Source: Calditrichota bacterium
GTDB taxonomy: Bacteria > Calditrichota > Calditrichia > Calditrichales > Calditrichaceae
Reading direction: 5' to 3'
Assembly: GCA_003854985.1 (NCBI GenBank)
Contig: RQOG01000010.1
Coordinates: 36,608 to 100,607 of the forward strand
Length of the DNA: 64,000 nt
Both the position numbers and the translations under genes were made by a program. Shown here piece after piece: positions 8,800 to 19,166 of this stretch (positions within the stretch are counted from its first letter, which is position 1; the number at the start of each line of letters is the position of its first letter). A model generated the notes under the pieces. The model saw nothing but the letters and a program-made list of their open reading frames with translations. It ran no database searches and was not told where the DNA came from.

Positions 8800-9396
8800 A
8801 TATATCTGTTCATCATTACCTGTAATTACCCTCTCGCAAATACGCTTTCCCGATAAGTTTTAAACCTTTTAAAATTAAAAAGAAAGCGCACTGAGGCTTT
8901 TTTCATCGGTGATTTCGAAAAATGTATGAACCGGTATCATTGCATCTGTGTTGCATTGGCCGCTGTGAAGTGAGTTCTTAGGAGTAAAATACGTTAAGGG
9001 CAAACCCGGACTCATCCATAGAATCGGTAAAGTGCAATATTTTTATCCGTGCATTCTTGTTAACCATTCGGCATTAAGAACGCATTTTCAGTGTAATATT
9101 ATATTTCGAATACCTTTCTCCGGGTTTTATTACGCTATAATGTAACCGGATTGTCGAGATATATTGGTTACCAGCAGATGCTGATACCGCTTGTAGCCAT
9201 TTAAAATCGTTGTTCTGTGTCCCGGGGCGGAATCGGTCTTTTACTCAAACCAGAAAATACTACTTTAAGCAGGCGAATTATTTTTCGATTTGGAGAATGA
9301 CGTATTAGTGGTTATGCGTATAAATATTAATACAGATGATTAATATTATTTATACATTCTTTATTCGCGGAAATCGAATAAGATAAACATTAACTA
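8800..9396. other. Gene-free region with scattered inverted repeats
   Basis: I find no convincing coding frame in these 600 bases. They hold several inverted repeats: TTATTCG/CGAATAA at 9361-9381, AATATTAAT/ATTAATATT at 9323-9347, and a distant pair, CGGTATCATTGCATCTG near 8935 against CAGATGCTGATACCG near 9175. The first lies just past the end of the minus-strand gene and could aid its termination. The region may be the remains of a lost gene or of a mobile sequence. Confidence 0.35.
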
Positions 9397-10452
9397 TTAA
9401 GGCTTTGTCGGCCGGGCCTGAATATTACCTTTTTCCTTTAATATATGAGTTTGACCATGATTTAAAATCAGAAAATTATCCGGATTCAGGTGTTTTTTTT
9501 CAATTGCAATCCTCAGGTGTTCCGGCGGCCAATCCAACGGTTCATCAGCCAGATCAAAGGTTCCCCAATGAATGGCAATGAATTTTTGTGCCTGTAAATC
9601 GAGATAAGCCTGAACAGCTTCTTCCGGATTTAAATGTACAGGTTTCATAAACCATCTTGGCATATAAACGCCTATCGGTAAAGCCGCCATATCAAAAGGG
9701 CCATATTTTTCCCCGATTTCCAAATAACCCGGGAAATAACCGGAGTCGCCCCCGAAATAAAACGAATAGTCTTTACTTTTAATTATCCAGCTTGACCAGA
9801 GCGTATCATTTCTTCTGAATGGTGACCGGCCAGAAAAGTGCTGGGCTGGTGTGCATATAAACAGGACATTATTAACTTTAACGCTGTCTCCCCAGTCGAA
9901 TTCCTGGTATTTTACAATGCCCCAGTCTTCCAGATATTTTCCCACTCTTAATGGTACGAGATAGTGCGGCCGGTTTCCTAATTTTTTTATTGTCTGTTCA
10001 TCCAGATGGTCATAATGGTCATGCGAGATTACAACTATGTCAATAGGGGGAAGATTTTCAAATTTTATTCCCGCTTCCACATATCGGGCCGGGCCTGCAA
10101 ATTGAACCGGTGAACTTCGTTTACTCCAGATCGGATCGGTAAGAATATTCATGCCTCCGATCTGTATCAGTAACGTCGAATGGCCTACCCATGTCACGGT
10201 ATATTGGTCTTTATTCTGTCTTAAAAATTCACCGTCATTCGGCATTAGTTTAAAACTATAACTGTCCGGCTTGGCGGGATAGTTACCTGTAAGCTTATCC
10301 CAAACAGCCCATTTGAAAAAATCTGCCAATCCATTTTCCTTAAAACCGGGAAGTGGATTTTTAAAGCCGTCGACTGTGTGATGCGCTTTCATATTATCAT
10401 CTGCAAAAATTATACTAATCCCAAAAAACAATATAATAATAACTTTTCTCAT
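9397..10452 (-). CDS. MBL-fold metallohydrolase (NAPE-PLD / UlaG-like), exported
   Basis: This 351-aa metallo-beta-lactamase-fold protein has a short hydrophobic signal sequence (MRKVIIILFFGISIIFA). Metal ligands appear as SHDHYDHLD, TPAQHFSGR, FGGDSGYF and the late IHWGTFD. The pattern WVGHSTLLIQIGGMNILTDP and the PARYVEAG stretch are typical of the NAPE-phospholipase D / outer-membrane hydrolase branch (COG2220). The substrate is not predictable. It is transcribed alone, with TACTTTTG 58 nt upstream at 10511-10518 (minus strand) as a possible -7 element. Confidence 0.88.
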   Translation of the reverse strand: MRKVIIILFFGISIIFADDNMKAHHTVDGFKNPLPGFKENGLADFFKWAVWDKLTGNYPAKPDSYSFKLMPNDGEFLRQNKDQYTVTWVGHSTLLIQIGGMNILTDPIWSKRSSPVQFAGPARYVEAGIKFENLPPIDIVVISHDHYDHLDEQTIKKLGNRPHYLVPLRVGKYLEDWGIVKYQEFDWGDSVKVNNVLFICTPAQHFSGRSPFRRNDTLWSSWIIKSKDYSFYFGGDSGYFPGYLEIGEKYGPFDMAALPIGVYMPRWFMKPVHLNPEEAVQAYLDLQAQKFIAIHWGTFDLADEPLDWPPEHLRIAIEKKHLNPDNFLILNHGQTHILKEKGNIQARPTKP

Positions 10453-10582
10453 TTACTTCCTAAATTGATGAATTAAATTTAAGCATTTTTCCTGAAAGCC
10501 ATTTTACTTACAAAAGTATAATTTATTCAAATTTATTCCTTAAACCGGTTACTTTATGATACTATAGTCTCAGAATAGGATT

Positions 10583-13500
10583 TCAAACCGTATTATACTT
10601 CCCGGTTATTTCTTTAAGCTTATCCGCGAATTCAGAATAAATATTGTTTACATCTTTATGATCAAAAATATAGGTGTCCAGAATATCCGGATACAAATAA
10701 TATAAAGTTACCGGATATTGTTGCTGTTCGGGATAAAGCCTGCTTAAAAGCAGCGCATATGTTTTAATCTGCCACAGATAATGCCGGCTTTGCTTTTTTA
10801 CATCATCTTTTGAAATTTTATTGGTTTTATAATCCAGTACCTCCCATACCTGATCACTATTTTTATAAATGCGATCCAAGGTACCTGTCAGATAATGGTT
10901 CCCAATCTTCATCGTTATGCTGATTTCATTTTTATATTCACCGGTATTATAAACAGAGCGTCCTGCAGGCGACCCGGACAACTGCCGTTTATATTTGATC
11001 AGATCATTTGTCATCTGTTCTCTCAGACTATTTTCAAAAACCTCGAATTCAAATAAAACCTGATTTATCAATTCATTTTCGGAGTCCGACCCGGGAAGCA
11101 ATTCTAAAAATCTATGGACAATCTTACCACGGAGCATATTTAAATCAGTGGTATAAACATCTTCCGCAAAGGCTTCATAATCACCCTCAAAAAAGCCTAA
11201 ATGATAACGCTGATAATAGTATTGCGGATTTTCAATAAAAGTCATTATGCTCGTTGCGGAGAAAACCTGCGATTCCGGCGTATCTTCTATCCTGAATAAA
11301 TCTGCGTTTTCAGCGCCTGCTACTTCTTTTTCTAAAATTTTGGTCAGCCTGTTAACGGATGCATTAAACGTATCGCCCAAGGTATCAGGAATTTTAGAAA
11401 ATGATATATCATGAACCACATTGATTTCAAAATCATTTGTCTTTTTTAGGCCCGGCTCTTTTATGTCTATTCCCAGGCTTAACAGGGCTGAAGACAGAAA
11501 TTTCAGGGCCGAATCAGATTCCGGTTTTTCCTTATCTTTCAATGAGGCTGATAAATAGAGGCGGTCACTTGCCCTTGTAACAGCAACATACAGTAATCTG
11601 CGTGCTTCCGCTATCTCTTTCATCCTGTTTCTTTTTTGAATTAGAAAGGAAATATAGGATTTTTGATTTGAATTTTCTGCGGTCGAATTAATTTTCATCT
11701 GCATTCCGTAATCGGGGTCAAGGAGGATACTAAAAGGTTTTCTTGTGCTTGATTGGTTGAGATAAGGGACAAATACAACCGGAAACTGCAAGCCCTTTGC
11801 AGCGTGTATGGTCATGATTTTTACCGTACGCTGGTCATCCAAATCAATATTCGCTTCGCCTTCCCTCATTTCCTCGCGGATTAATTCATTAATATTTTTG
11901 ATAAACCCATCCAAACCGCCGATGCCGGATGCGCTGTAATTGCGGACCTGTTCAATCAGTTTGTCCATATTGGCGATTAACTGTTCACCGTTTAATTCTC
12001 CGGCAAAAACCAGTCTTAAACAAACATCATCAACAATAAGATGCAGCAAATCTTCCAGTGGAATACGGTGTCTTAGATCCAGCCATTTTTTTAGTAACTC
12101 GCGAACATGAAAGATATAGTCTTTGTCGTTTTTATCCAACGGCAGATCATTAAAATCGGAATTTAATTTATATAACCAATGCTTTGCTTCCTTTTTGGAT
12201 AAAAGAAATAGCGCAGAATCCGGAACGGCAAACAGCGAGGATCGTAACACGGCAATAAGCGCCAGATCGTCCAGAGGATTATTTAGAAATCTCAATAAAT
12301 GATAGAAATCGAAAATTTCCTGCCTCTGCCAGAAACCTACGCCTCCCGCGGTTTTGAACGGAATGATATATTTACGTAGAGCCTGTTCTACTTCAAGCAA
12401 ATGGGTTCGTGTTCTGAGTAAAATGGCGATATCACCATAGGCAATCGGTTGTTCCGTTTCTTCACTTAGTCGTTTATCGATTAAATTCTTAATTGAAAGA
12501 GCTATATACTCTTCTTCGGGCAGGGCATCATTTAAAACAGCCAACTCCACGTCACCGGTTCCCGGCAGATTTCTTTTGGTTTCTAAAGGATGAAAGTCAA
12601 CTTCATAGGGATTATCATTGCTATTGGTTAAGACATGCCGAAAGACCTGATTGATAAAAGCATTTAGACGCGGTAAAAACCTAAAACTTTCTTCAAATAT
12701 GATATTCCCGGAATAATCTGCTTCCTTCTCAAAACCTGCCAGCGCCGCTATTTGTTTTTTTACCTCAGAAAAAATTCTGACATCGGAATTTCGAAAACCA
12801 TAAATAGACTGTTTGGGATCGCCGACAATAAAAATCTTATTTTTCTTAAGTTTATCATTTTGGTCTTTGCACAGCTCTTCTATAATCATCCATTGTAAGG
12901 CATTCGTATCCTGAAATTCATCAACCATAATAAAATCATACCGGGATGATAAAACCTGCCGGATGTCTTTGTTACCGGATAACAGTTTGAGCGTTGCCAG
13001 TTGTAAATCTTCAAAATCAACAACCGCCAGTTCTTCTTTAACCGCCCGATAATTGTTTTCAGTATTTTCATAAATTTCTAAAAAAACAGTCATTAAACGA
13101 TACCATAACCGATCCGCATTTCCGGGCGCGGGACCGGGGTTTTCCTGCTGTATCTTTTTTGCAAGAGGCGCACAAAATTTACTTAAATCCACTAATAGCT
13201 GTGTGCAATGCAAATTCCAGCTCTTCTTTCCTCCTAATTGACTTATACCATCGTAAGCGGAATTATCCTCTTTTTTTGTTAATCTGGAAATAATTGAAAA
13301 AGCCGCGTCTATACCGGCTATACTGAATAGATTTACTTCTTCTAATTGGGCTATTGATTTCAGAACAGTGCTTGTTTTAATTCCGTTGTCGCTTTTTTCC
13401 GCTATGTTATCCACCGCCGTTATCGCTTTAGCCCGGCGATATATCTCTTTTAGTTCGTTTATCCCGGTAATATGGCCTGCTTTTTCCAGCCAGTCGTTTT

Positions 13501-14107
13501 CCAACGTCGTTATATAAGCATCTTCATTTTCATTTTTAAACCGGTTAATTATGCTTTGCATTTCAAAAGGAGAAGATAACGCACGGTCAAGCATACTTTT
13601 TACGGTTCGCACGGAGAGCGCTGTAAATAGTTTGAAATACTTTGATCTTGCCTCAGCCGGACATTCATCGAGCCATTTAAAGGTATTTTCAATAGCTTTC
13701 TGTTTTAACATTATGGATTGCATTTCATCGATTTCGGTAAAATCCGGGGAAAGCTGTGCTTCAAAAGGTAATTCTCTTAAAATCCGGGCACAAAATCCAT
13801 GAATCGTGGAAACCGATGCGCCGCTGATATGGTCGCGAATTTGCAGAAGGAAATGCCTGCCCTGTGATTTTTTTGTGTTTTCGAGTCGATGATTTATTTC
13901 GGTAACAATACGCTCCAGCATTTCCGCCGCCGCTTTTTTTGTAAAAGTAATGGCCAGAATACGCCTGACTCTATTTGGATTTTCCCTGACGATTTCAAGA
14001 AACCGGTCTACCAGAATCTTGGTTTTTCCGGAACCAGCTCCCGCGGTTACGGATATATTTTTGTCCAGGGCCAGCGCATCCCGCTGTCTCTGTGTCAGTT
14101 CAGCCAT
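10583..14107 (-). CDS. addA: AddA-type helicase-nuclease (UvrD/Rep helicase plus PD-(D/E)XK)
   Basis: AddA is the 3'-5' helicase and nuclease subunit of the AddAB (RecBCD-like) complex that resects double-strand breaks for RecA. The 1174-aa frame has the Q motif LTQRQRDAL, Walker A AGAGSGKT near residue 23, Walker B VDEFQDTN, GDPKQSIYGFR, late UvrD motifs (IMTIHAAKGLQFPVVF, LLYVAVTRA) and the C-terminal nuclease motif VLDYKTNK. Its ATG lies one base after the stop of addB, and the Shine-Dalgarno CAGGAG is inside addB, so the two are translationally coupled. The gene is firmly assigned to this class. Confidence 0.93.
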   Translation of the reverse strand: MAELTQRQRDALALDKNISVTAGAGSGKTKILVDRFLEIVRENPNRVRRILAITFTKKAAAEMLERIVTEINHRLENTKKSQGRHFLLQIRDHISGASVSTIHGFCARILRELPFEAQLSPDFTEIDEMQSIMLKQKAIENTFKWLDECPAEARSKYFKLFTALSVRTVKSMLDRALSSPFEMQSIINRFKNENEDAYITTLENDWLEKAGHITGINELKEIYRRAKAITAVDNIAEKSDNGIKTSTVLKSIAQLEEVNLFSIAGIDAAFSIISRLTKKEDNSAYDGISQLGGKKSWNLHCTQLLVDLSKFCAPLAKKIQQENPGPAPGNADRLWYRLMTVFLEIYENTENNYRAVKEELAVVDFEDLQLATLKLLSGNKDIRQVLSSRYDFIMVDEFQDTNALQWMIIEELCKDQNDKLKKNKIFIVGDPKQSIYGFRNSDVRIFSEVKKQIAALAGFEKEADYSGNIIFEESFRFLPRLNAFINQVFRHVLTNSNDNPYEVDFHPLETKRNLPGTGDVELAVLNDALPEEEYIALSIKNLIDKRLSEETEQPIAYGDIAILLRTRTHLLEVEQALRKYIIPFKTAGGVGFWQRQEIFDFYHLLRFLNNPLDDLALIAVLRSSLFAVPDSALFLLSKKEAKHWLYKLNSDFNDLPLDKNDKDYIFHVRELLKKWLDLRHRIPLEDLLHLIVDDVCLRLVFAGELNGEQLIANMDKLIEQVRNYSASGIGGLDGFIKNINELIREEMREGEANIDLDDQRTVKIMTIHAAKGLQFPVVFVPYLNQSSTRKPFSILLDPDYGMQMKINSTAENSNQKSYISFLIQKRNRMKEIAEARRLLYVAVTRASDRLYLSASLKDKEKPESDSALKFLSSALLSLGIDIKEPGLKKTNDFEINVVHDISFSKIPDTLGDTFNASVNRLTKILEKEVAGAENADLFRIEDTPESQVFSATSIMTFIENPQYYYQRYHLGFFEGDYEAFAEDVYTTDLNMLRGKIVHRFLELLPGSDSENELINQVLFEFEVFENSLREQMTNDLIKYKRQLSGSPAGRSVYNTGEYKNEISITMKIGNHYLTGTLDRIYKNSDQVWEVLDYKTNKISKDDVKKQSRHYLWQIKTYALLLSRLYPEQQQYPVTLYYLYPDILDTYIFDHKDVNNIYSEFADKLKEITGKYNTV

Positions 14108-14108
14108 C

Positions 14109-17100
14109 TTATCGATTCTCCTGCGCGGATTGCATGGATAAGTATTTCAGTTTGGCTATATTTTTCCGGCATATACGCCGGTAATCGCAATAACTCTGGC
14201 AGTATAAATCTTCCGGATATAAGGTATGCCCGAAAAATCCTTTTTTTAACCGGCTGATCTGATGAACAGCCAGATCAACCACCCTATCAAGAAATTCTAT
14301 AAATGATAACGGCTGATTTTCGGTATTCAGGTATGGATTAGCCGGCAGGGTAACGGACACTTTTGTTTTTATTTCGTTAAACAACCGGCCGTCTGCCAAT
14401 GCCGGCACCCGCTCACATTTTTGCGAAGACTTTACAAGATAATATCCTAAAAAGACCGGCGTTAGTCCTGGTTTTAATACACTTAATACTTTTGCATATA
14501 GCGGAAGCTGAAAATTGGTGCCTCTGTAAAAATGAACGGCATTAATTTTTGTCGACGTTTCACCTGTTTTATAATCCAGTATCAGGACCCTGCCGTCGGA
14601 ATGAACATCAATGCGATCAATACTTCCGGAAAGCTTAATAGCGTCGTTTGCGCCGGTTATTAGGACAGGTTGTTCAACGGAATCGGGATCGCTTTCATCG
14701 CGCCTTCTTCTGCCAAAACTTAATTCGAAATGGGATGGTACGAATCCCGTTGCATTGATCTGCTCCTGTTCATATTCCAGGTATGTTTGCAGTAAACCGG
14801 GCTGTAAGTCCGATCCTGTCAGATTTATTTTTTCCAGTTCGCCTAAAAATCCTTCCCAGGGTAATTTATTCAAAACTTCTTCCGCTATCTGCAGCAAATC
14901 TGTTAAAAACAAAGCCGGTTGATGGCACTGGTCTTTTTGATTTAGAAAGGAATAAAACCTGTAAAAAATTTTGTGGACGGCCAGCCCCCGATCCAGTGGA
15001 GAAATTTCTTCATCCTGCTCGGGAAGTTCTTCGAGGCCCAGAATCTGCTTTAGAAAAAAAACCATGGGACAAAAGGCATAATCTTCCAGGGATGTCGAAG
15101 ACCAGCTATAGTTCTGATATTTATCGGTAAGTAGTTTAACGATTTCCGGATTGGAAGAAAGGTTGCCTTCAAAAAACCCCGGCAACTGAAATAAACGGCG
15201 TTCCCGTTGAATTTTTATCCTTTGCAATCCCGATAAAATCCGTTCTATATCATAACCGGTACTGATTAAGTTTTTTATATCACGCTCAAAATTATCTGCA
15301 TCATTATTATAAATTGAAGCACCCAGGCAAACCAGCATATTGTCTTTGTTGAGATAATACACTTCATCAGTTTCAGCCTGTTCAATTTTATCGGAAAGAA
15401 TATCATTCAGATCCGAAATGAAAGTCGAAGGAATCAACAGGCGATCTTCTTCATACAGAGGATAGGTTAGAAAAATTTGTTTTGCCGGAGATTCCATTAA
15501 TGTATAAAAGGATAATCGGTCCCGGTTAAGGAATTCTTCTGCGGCCGCCAAACCGAGTTTGGCCCTTAGCTCGTCGTTGAAAAAAATATCTTTGGAAGAA
15601 ATGTGTGGAAATTCACCTTCAATCAGTCCGCCGACAAAAAGAATATCATGATCCGTCGCCATAACTTCCAGCCGGGGAAGAATTTGAACACCGTAGTTGT
15701 TTTTTTCCGTCAGACTATAACTGGCATGATTAATCATCGTAAGCATCAATCGGTATATTTTCAAAAATGTGACCGGTTGCTGCCCGTAAATTTGGGAAAG
15801 CAGCCATAGTAGTTTTTCAAACAGTTTAATGAAACGGTTAAAAGCTCTGAATTCGGCTTCCCGTTGGCGTTCCGTTAAACAGGATGCTTCCATTTTATAC
15901 CAGTTCAATAAATCAAATTCCTTAAGCGCTTTCAGATACTGTTTGCGGAATGATTCTATCGTCATATCCTGATTAAAATCATAAAGGATGTTCAGCTTCT
16001 TATGATACTTTGTTAAACAGGCTGTCAATTTTTGCTTATCGCCATCCGTAAGAACGTCTGAATCATTGATTTTACGCCTGACAATTTCAGCCCATCCGGA
16101 ATTTAAATACCTTATCCGCTGATCAATTATAAAACGATACAAAGCCATCAGCCCGTTTTCCTCTTCGGAAAATCTCATCAATGAAAACATCATCTCAAAT
16201 ACGCTTTGTGTTTTAAAGCCTTCATTTACAACGGATAATATCTTGATGTATTTTTGGATTAAGGGTGACTGGTTTAAAGGATTTCCTGTAGACAAGTTAA
16301 AGGGTATATTAAAATCTTTAAATACTTTTCTTATCATCGGGGCATAACAATCGAGATTCGAAAAAGTTACCGCTATTTTTGCCGGCCTTATTTTTTTTTC
16401 ATGATACAGTTCCCGTATTTTTGCAGCGATGACAATGACTTCATATTCACGGTTTTTACCCGCTAAAATCTGATATTTGTTTTTAGGCTCCGTCAATAAA
16501 TCATATGCGGAATTCCGGTTAAATAGTTGTTTACTGAGAGGTGAAGAAGGCGTCTTAATAATTTCAGGACTAATGCTTCCGAGCGACCGGAAAATTTCTC
16601 TGGTTTGCATGAATAAATCCTGATTTTCTTCGGAACTTTCTATTTTTACTTCAACCCGGCGCCAATGACTTAATTTACGAATGGCTTCGGTCATAGCGGG
16701 GGTATAAAGATCATAACCATTTATATAAATTGTATTTGCATCGGGCCAGATTCTACGAAACTGCTTTTCATTCAGTTGTTGCGCCGCCAGGTACATCGCA
16801 AAAAACTCATCAATAAATGTTGTGGATAATCTTTCTTCAAATTGCTCAAACAGAGAATGAAAATCTTTATACTTTTCTTCCGGTATTCTTAGAGTATTAT
16901 GATCGATTTTTCCCCATTTTTGGCTGTCATATCCATAACGTCTCAGCTCGCTTAAGACATCCGATATTTTTTTTACCGCTCCGGTTACGGATTTATCTTT
17001 ATATTTAAAATACTCATAATGGGTTTTATGCTTATCCAGTATTTCTTCGATAATAAGTTGAGTTAAATCGGAGCCGATAACCTGTCTGCCAGGATTTAAT

Positions 17101-17327
17101 TCACTGAAACACTTTAACAAAAAACCGTCGAATGTAAAAACCGGAGGATCAATCAGGACCTGATTGGGCGCGGCGTCTATAAGTTTCTTTTTAAAATATC
17201 GTACGGCGCGGTTAACGGGAAGAATATACAAATAACCGTTTTCACCATTCCGGACCATTTCAACAATCTTATCCTGGAAATAATAATATTTACCTGCCGG
17301 TCCGGAATAAATGAATAGTTTTTCCAT
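14109..17327 (-). CDS. addB: AddB-type nuclease subunit with Fe-S cluster
   Basis: This 1072-aa partner of AddA has an N-terminal helicase-like fold whose Walker A is degenerate (SGPAGKYY), so it probably does not hydrolyse ATP but scans for recombination hotspots, as known for AddB. The C-terminal PD-(D/E)XK nuclease has the LILDYKTGET motif. One cysteine before it (YAFCPMVFF) and three near the end (YCQSYCDYRRIC) form the 4Fe-4S staple of AddB nucleases. The length is usual for the family. It is the first gene of the addB-addA operon, with a promoter 28 nt upstream. Confidence 0.9.
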   Translation of the reverse strand: MEKLFIYSGPAGKYYYFQDKIVEMVRNGENGYLYILPVNRAVRYFKKKLIDAAPNQVLIDPPVFTFDGFLLKCFSELNPGRQVIGSDLTQLIIEEILDKHKTHYEYFKYKDKSVTGAVKKISDVLSELRRYGYDSQKWGKIDHNTLRIPEEKYKDFHSLFEQFEERLSTTFIDEFFAMYLAAQQLNEKQFRRIWPDANTIYINGYDLYTPAMTEAIRKLSHWRRVEVKIESSEENQDLFMQTREIFRSLGSISPEIIKTPSSPLSKQLFNRNSAYDLLTEPKNKYQILAGKNREYEVIVIAAKIRELYHEKKIRPAKIAVTFSNLDCYAPMIRKVFKDFNIPFNLSTGNPLNQSPLIQKYIKILSVVNEGFKTQSVFEMMFSLMRFSEEENGLMALYRFIIDQRIRYLNSGWAEIVRRKINDSDVLTDGDKQKLTACLTKYHKKLNILYDFNQDMTIESFRKQYLKALKEFDLLNWYKMEASCLTERQREAEFRAFNRFIKLFEKLLWLLSQIYGQQPVTFLKIYRLMLTMINHASYSLTEKNNYGVQILPRLEVMATDHDILFVGGLIEGEFPHISSKDIFFNDELRAKLGLAAAEEFLNRDRLSFYTLMESPAKQIFLTYPLYEEDRLLIPSTFISDLNDILSDKIEQAETDEVYYLNKDNMLVCLGASIYNNDADNFERDIKNLISTGYDIERILSGLQRIKIQRERRLFQLPGFFEGNLSSNPEIVKLLTDKYQNYSWSSTSLEDYAFCPMVFFLKQILGLEELPEQDEEISPLDRGLAVHKIFYRFYSFLNQKDQCHQPALFLTDLLQIAEEVLNKLPWEGFLGELEKINLTGSDLQPGLLQTYLEYEQEQINATGFVPSHFELSFGRRRRDESDPDSVEQPVLITGANDAIKLSGSIDRIDVHSDGRVLILDYKTGETSTKINAVHFYRGTNFQLPLYAKVLSVLKPGLTPVFLGYYLVKSSQKCERVPALADGRLFNEIKTKVSVTLPANPYLNTENQPLSFIEFLDRVVDLAVHQISRLKKGFFGHTLYPEDLYCQSYCDYRRICRKNIAKLKYLSMQSAQENR

Positions 17328-17354
17328 TTTTAAATCTTATGTTTATAATGAACA

Positions 17355-17386
17355 AAAAGTTAAACCCATTGGGATTATAAGGCAAG
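17355..17386 (-). promoter_or_regulatory. Promoter of addBA
   Basis: On the minus strand CTTG (17383-17386), a 20-nt spacer and TAACTTTT (17355-17362) match the Bacteroidota pattern in 10 of the 10-11 informative positions save one in each box. The predicted leader is about 20 nt. Confidence 0.5.
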
Positions 17387-17468
17387 GATAATATGCTTTA
17401 TAAAAACGATGAAGATTGATTTAGAAAACAAATTGATATAGATTGTATGGTAACTCTGAGAATTATGC

Positions 17469-19166
17469 ATGATGAATAAAGTATTACTTGTTTTATTTGC
17501 CGTTGTAATCTTTGTGAATGCCCAGCCTCAGGATGTTTCTGTGGCTGCGCAGGATTTGCAAAAAGTCTGGATTTATTTTAAAGATAAAGGGCCGGAAGAA
17601 ACTTATTTTTTATCCAAGCCGGCGAAACTTGTAAGTGAAAGATCTCTTAAACGAAGAATGAAGTTAAAAACTGCCGCTGATTTAACTGACTTCTATGATT
17701 TGCCGGTTTATCAACCTTATATTGATCAAATTAGTCCATACATCAACCGTATCAGAACAATATCCAAGTGGCTGAACGCGATCAGCGTAGAAATTGTTGA
17801 TTCAAATATCAGCGACATTGAAGCCTTTGATTTTGTAACCGGTATTAAAAGCGTCATATCGTATAAAAACAAACCGCCCGAACCTGAATACGAAGCAATG
17901 AGTGCTAATGAATCGTTTGCTTCGATAAATGATTTGTACGGGCAGTCGTATACCCAGCTTGCACAAATACAAATTCCCGCTCTGCATGAGAAAGGTTATT
18001 ACGGGCAGGGCGTTTTAATTTGTATGCTGGACGCCGGGTTTAACTTGCTCTATGATCACGAAGCGTTTAGTACGCTTGATATTGTCGATACCTGGGATTT
18101 TGCCGAGCACGATCCCGATGTGCAGGACGATTCTCACGGCACTTATACTCTCTCGGCGCTGGCCGGTTATGCTCCGGGAAAGCTGATAGGTCCCGCCTAT
18201 CAGGCTTCGTTTATATTAGGCAGAACAGAGGTTGCCTCCTCCGAAACGCCGATTGAAGAAGATTTTTGGATTGCCGGCATTGAATGGGCTGATAGCTGCG
18301 GAGCGGATCTGGTTTCAAGTTCACTTGGTTATTATGAATTTGACGATGTTGAGGCCAGTTATCATTACAAAGAGCTGGATGGTAAAACCGCCAGAACAAC
18401 TGTCGCTGCTGAAATCGCGGCTGACAAGGGCATTTTGATATTTAATTCCGCCGGTAATGAAGCGCAATCCTCATGGCATTATATCATTACGCCATCCGAC
18501 GGTGAGCATGTTCTGGCCATAGCCGCTGTTACGGATAGAGATAAGCGGGCTTCATTTTCCTCCGTAGGACCTACATCCGACGGAAGAATCAAACCGGATC
18601 TGGCGGCCATGGGCGCTTATGTGTATTTAGCCTCAGGCAGTAATTCAACCGGATATGTTAAAGATAGCGGGACCTCATTTTCCTGTCCGTTAGCCGCGGG
18701 AAGCGGCGCATTATTATTAAGCGCATTTCCCAATGCATCGCCGGGAGATATTCGCTCAGCGCTGAAAAATACAGCCTCGCAGGCTTTTGCTCCTGATACC
18801 TTACTCGGATGGGGTATTATCAATACCCTGGCGGCATTCAATTATCTGAATGGATCAAATGAAAATAGCAACCAACCCGTTGTTTTTAACCTGAAACCGA
18901 ACTTTCCCAATCCATTCAATCCCTCCACAACGATTCGTTATTCGTTTAGCCGGCCGATGGAAGTGAGCATAGACATTTATAATATTCTCGGCGAACCAAT
19001 AAAAAGCATTTTTATAGGAACACAGGAAGCGTTTGCAGAGCATCAGTATACTTTATACATGCCGGCCGGCAGATCTTCCGGAATGTATTTTTACAGAGTA
19101 AACGGAAAAGATATTTCAACCGGGAGAAAATTCAGAGAGACAGGGAAAATGATTTTAATTCACTGA
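17469..19166 (+). CDS. Secreted subtilisin-like serine protease (S8) with sorting tail
   Basis: A signal peptide (MMNKVLLVLFAVVIFVNA) leads this 565-aa exported protease. The S8 triad is seen as Asp188 in CMLDAGF, His223 in DDSHGT and Ser403 in GTSFSCP; the oxyanion Asn lies in NSAGNE. The Asp motif reads DAG rather than the more common DTG/DSG. Residues 475-565 form a type IX/FlgD-like sorting tail starting NFPNPFNPSTTIRYSF. The ribosome site is weak and either of two tandem ATGs may be used. The gene stands alone and converges on the next one with a 7-bp overlap of the two ends. Confidence 0.92.
   Translation: MMNKVLLVLFAVVIFVNAQPQDVSVAAQDLQKVWIYFKDKGPEETYFLSKPAKLVSERSLKRRMKLKTAADLTDFYDLPVYQPYIDQISPYINRIRTISKWLNAISVEIVDSNISDIEAFDFVTGIKSVISYKNKPPEPEYEAMSANESFASINDLYGQSYTQLAQIQIPALHEKGYYGQGVLICMLDAGFNLLYDHEAFSTLDIVDTWDFAEHDPDVQDDSHGTYTLSALAGYAPGKLIGPAYQASFILGRTEVASSETPIEEDFWIAGIEWADSCGADLVSSSLGYYEFDDVEASYHYKELDGKTARTTVAAEIAADKGILIFNSAGNEAQSSWHYIITPSDGEHVLAIAAVTDRDKRASFSSVGPTSDGRIKPDLAAMGAYVYLASGSNSTGYVKDSGTSFSCPLAAGSGALLLSAFPNASPGDIRSALKNTASQAFAPDTLLGWGIINTLAAFNYLNGSNENSNQPVVFNLKPNFPNPFNPSTTIRYSFSRPMEVSIDIYNILGEPIKSIFIGTQEAFAEHQYTLYMPAGRSSGMYFYRVNGKDISTGRKFRETGKMILIH

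Noticed and set aside
8920..8990. 19-codon frame in the gene-free region after cspA
   Set aside because: It has no ribosome site and no recognisable pattern.
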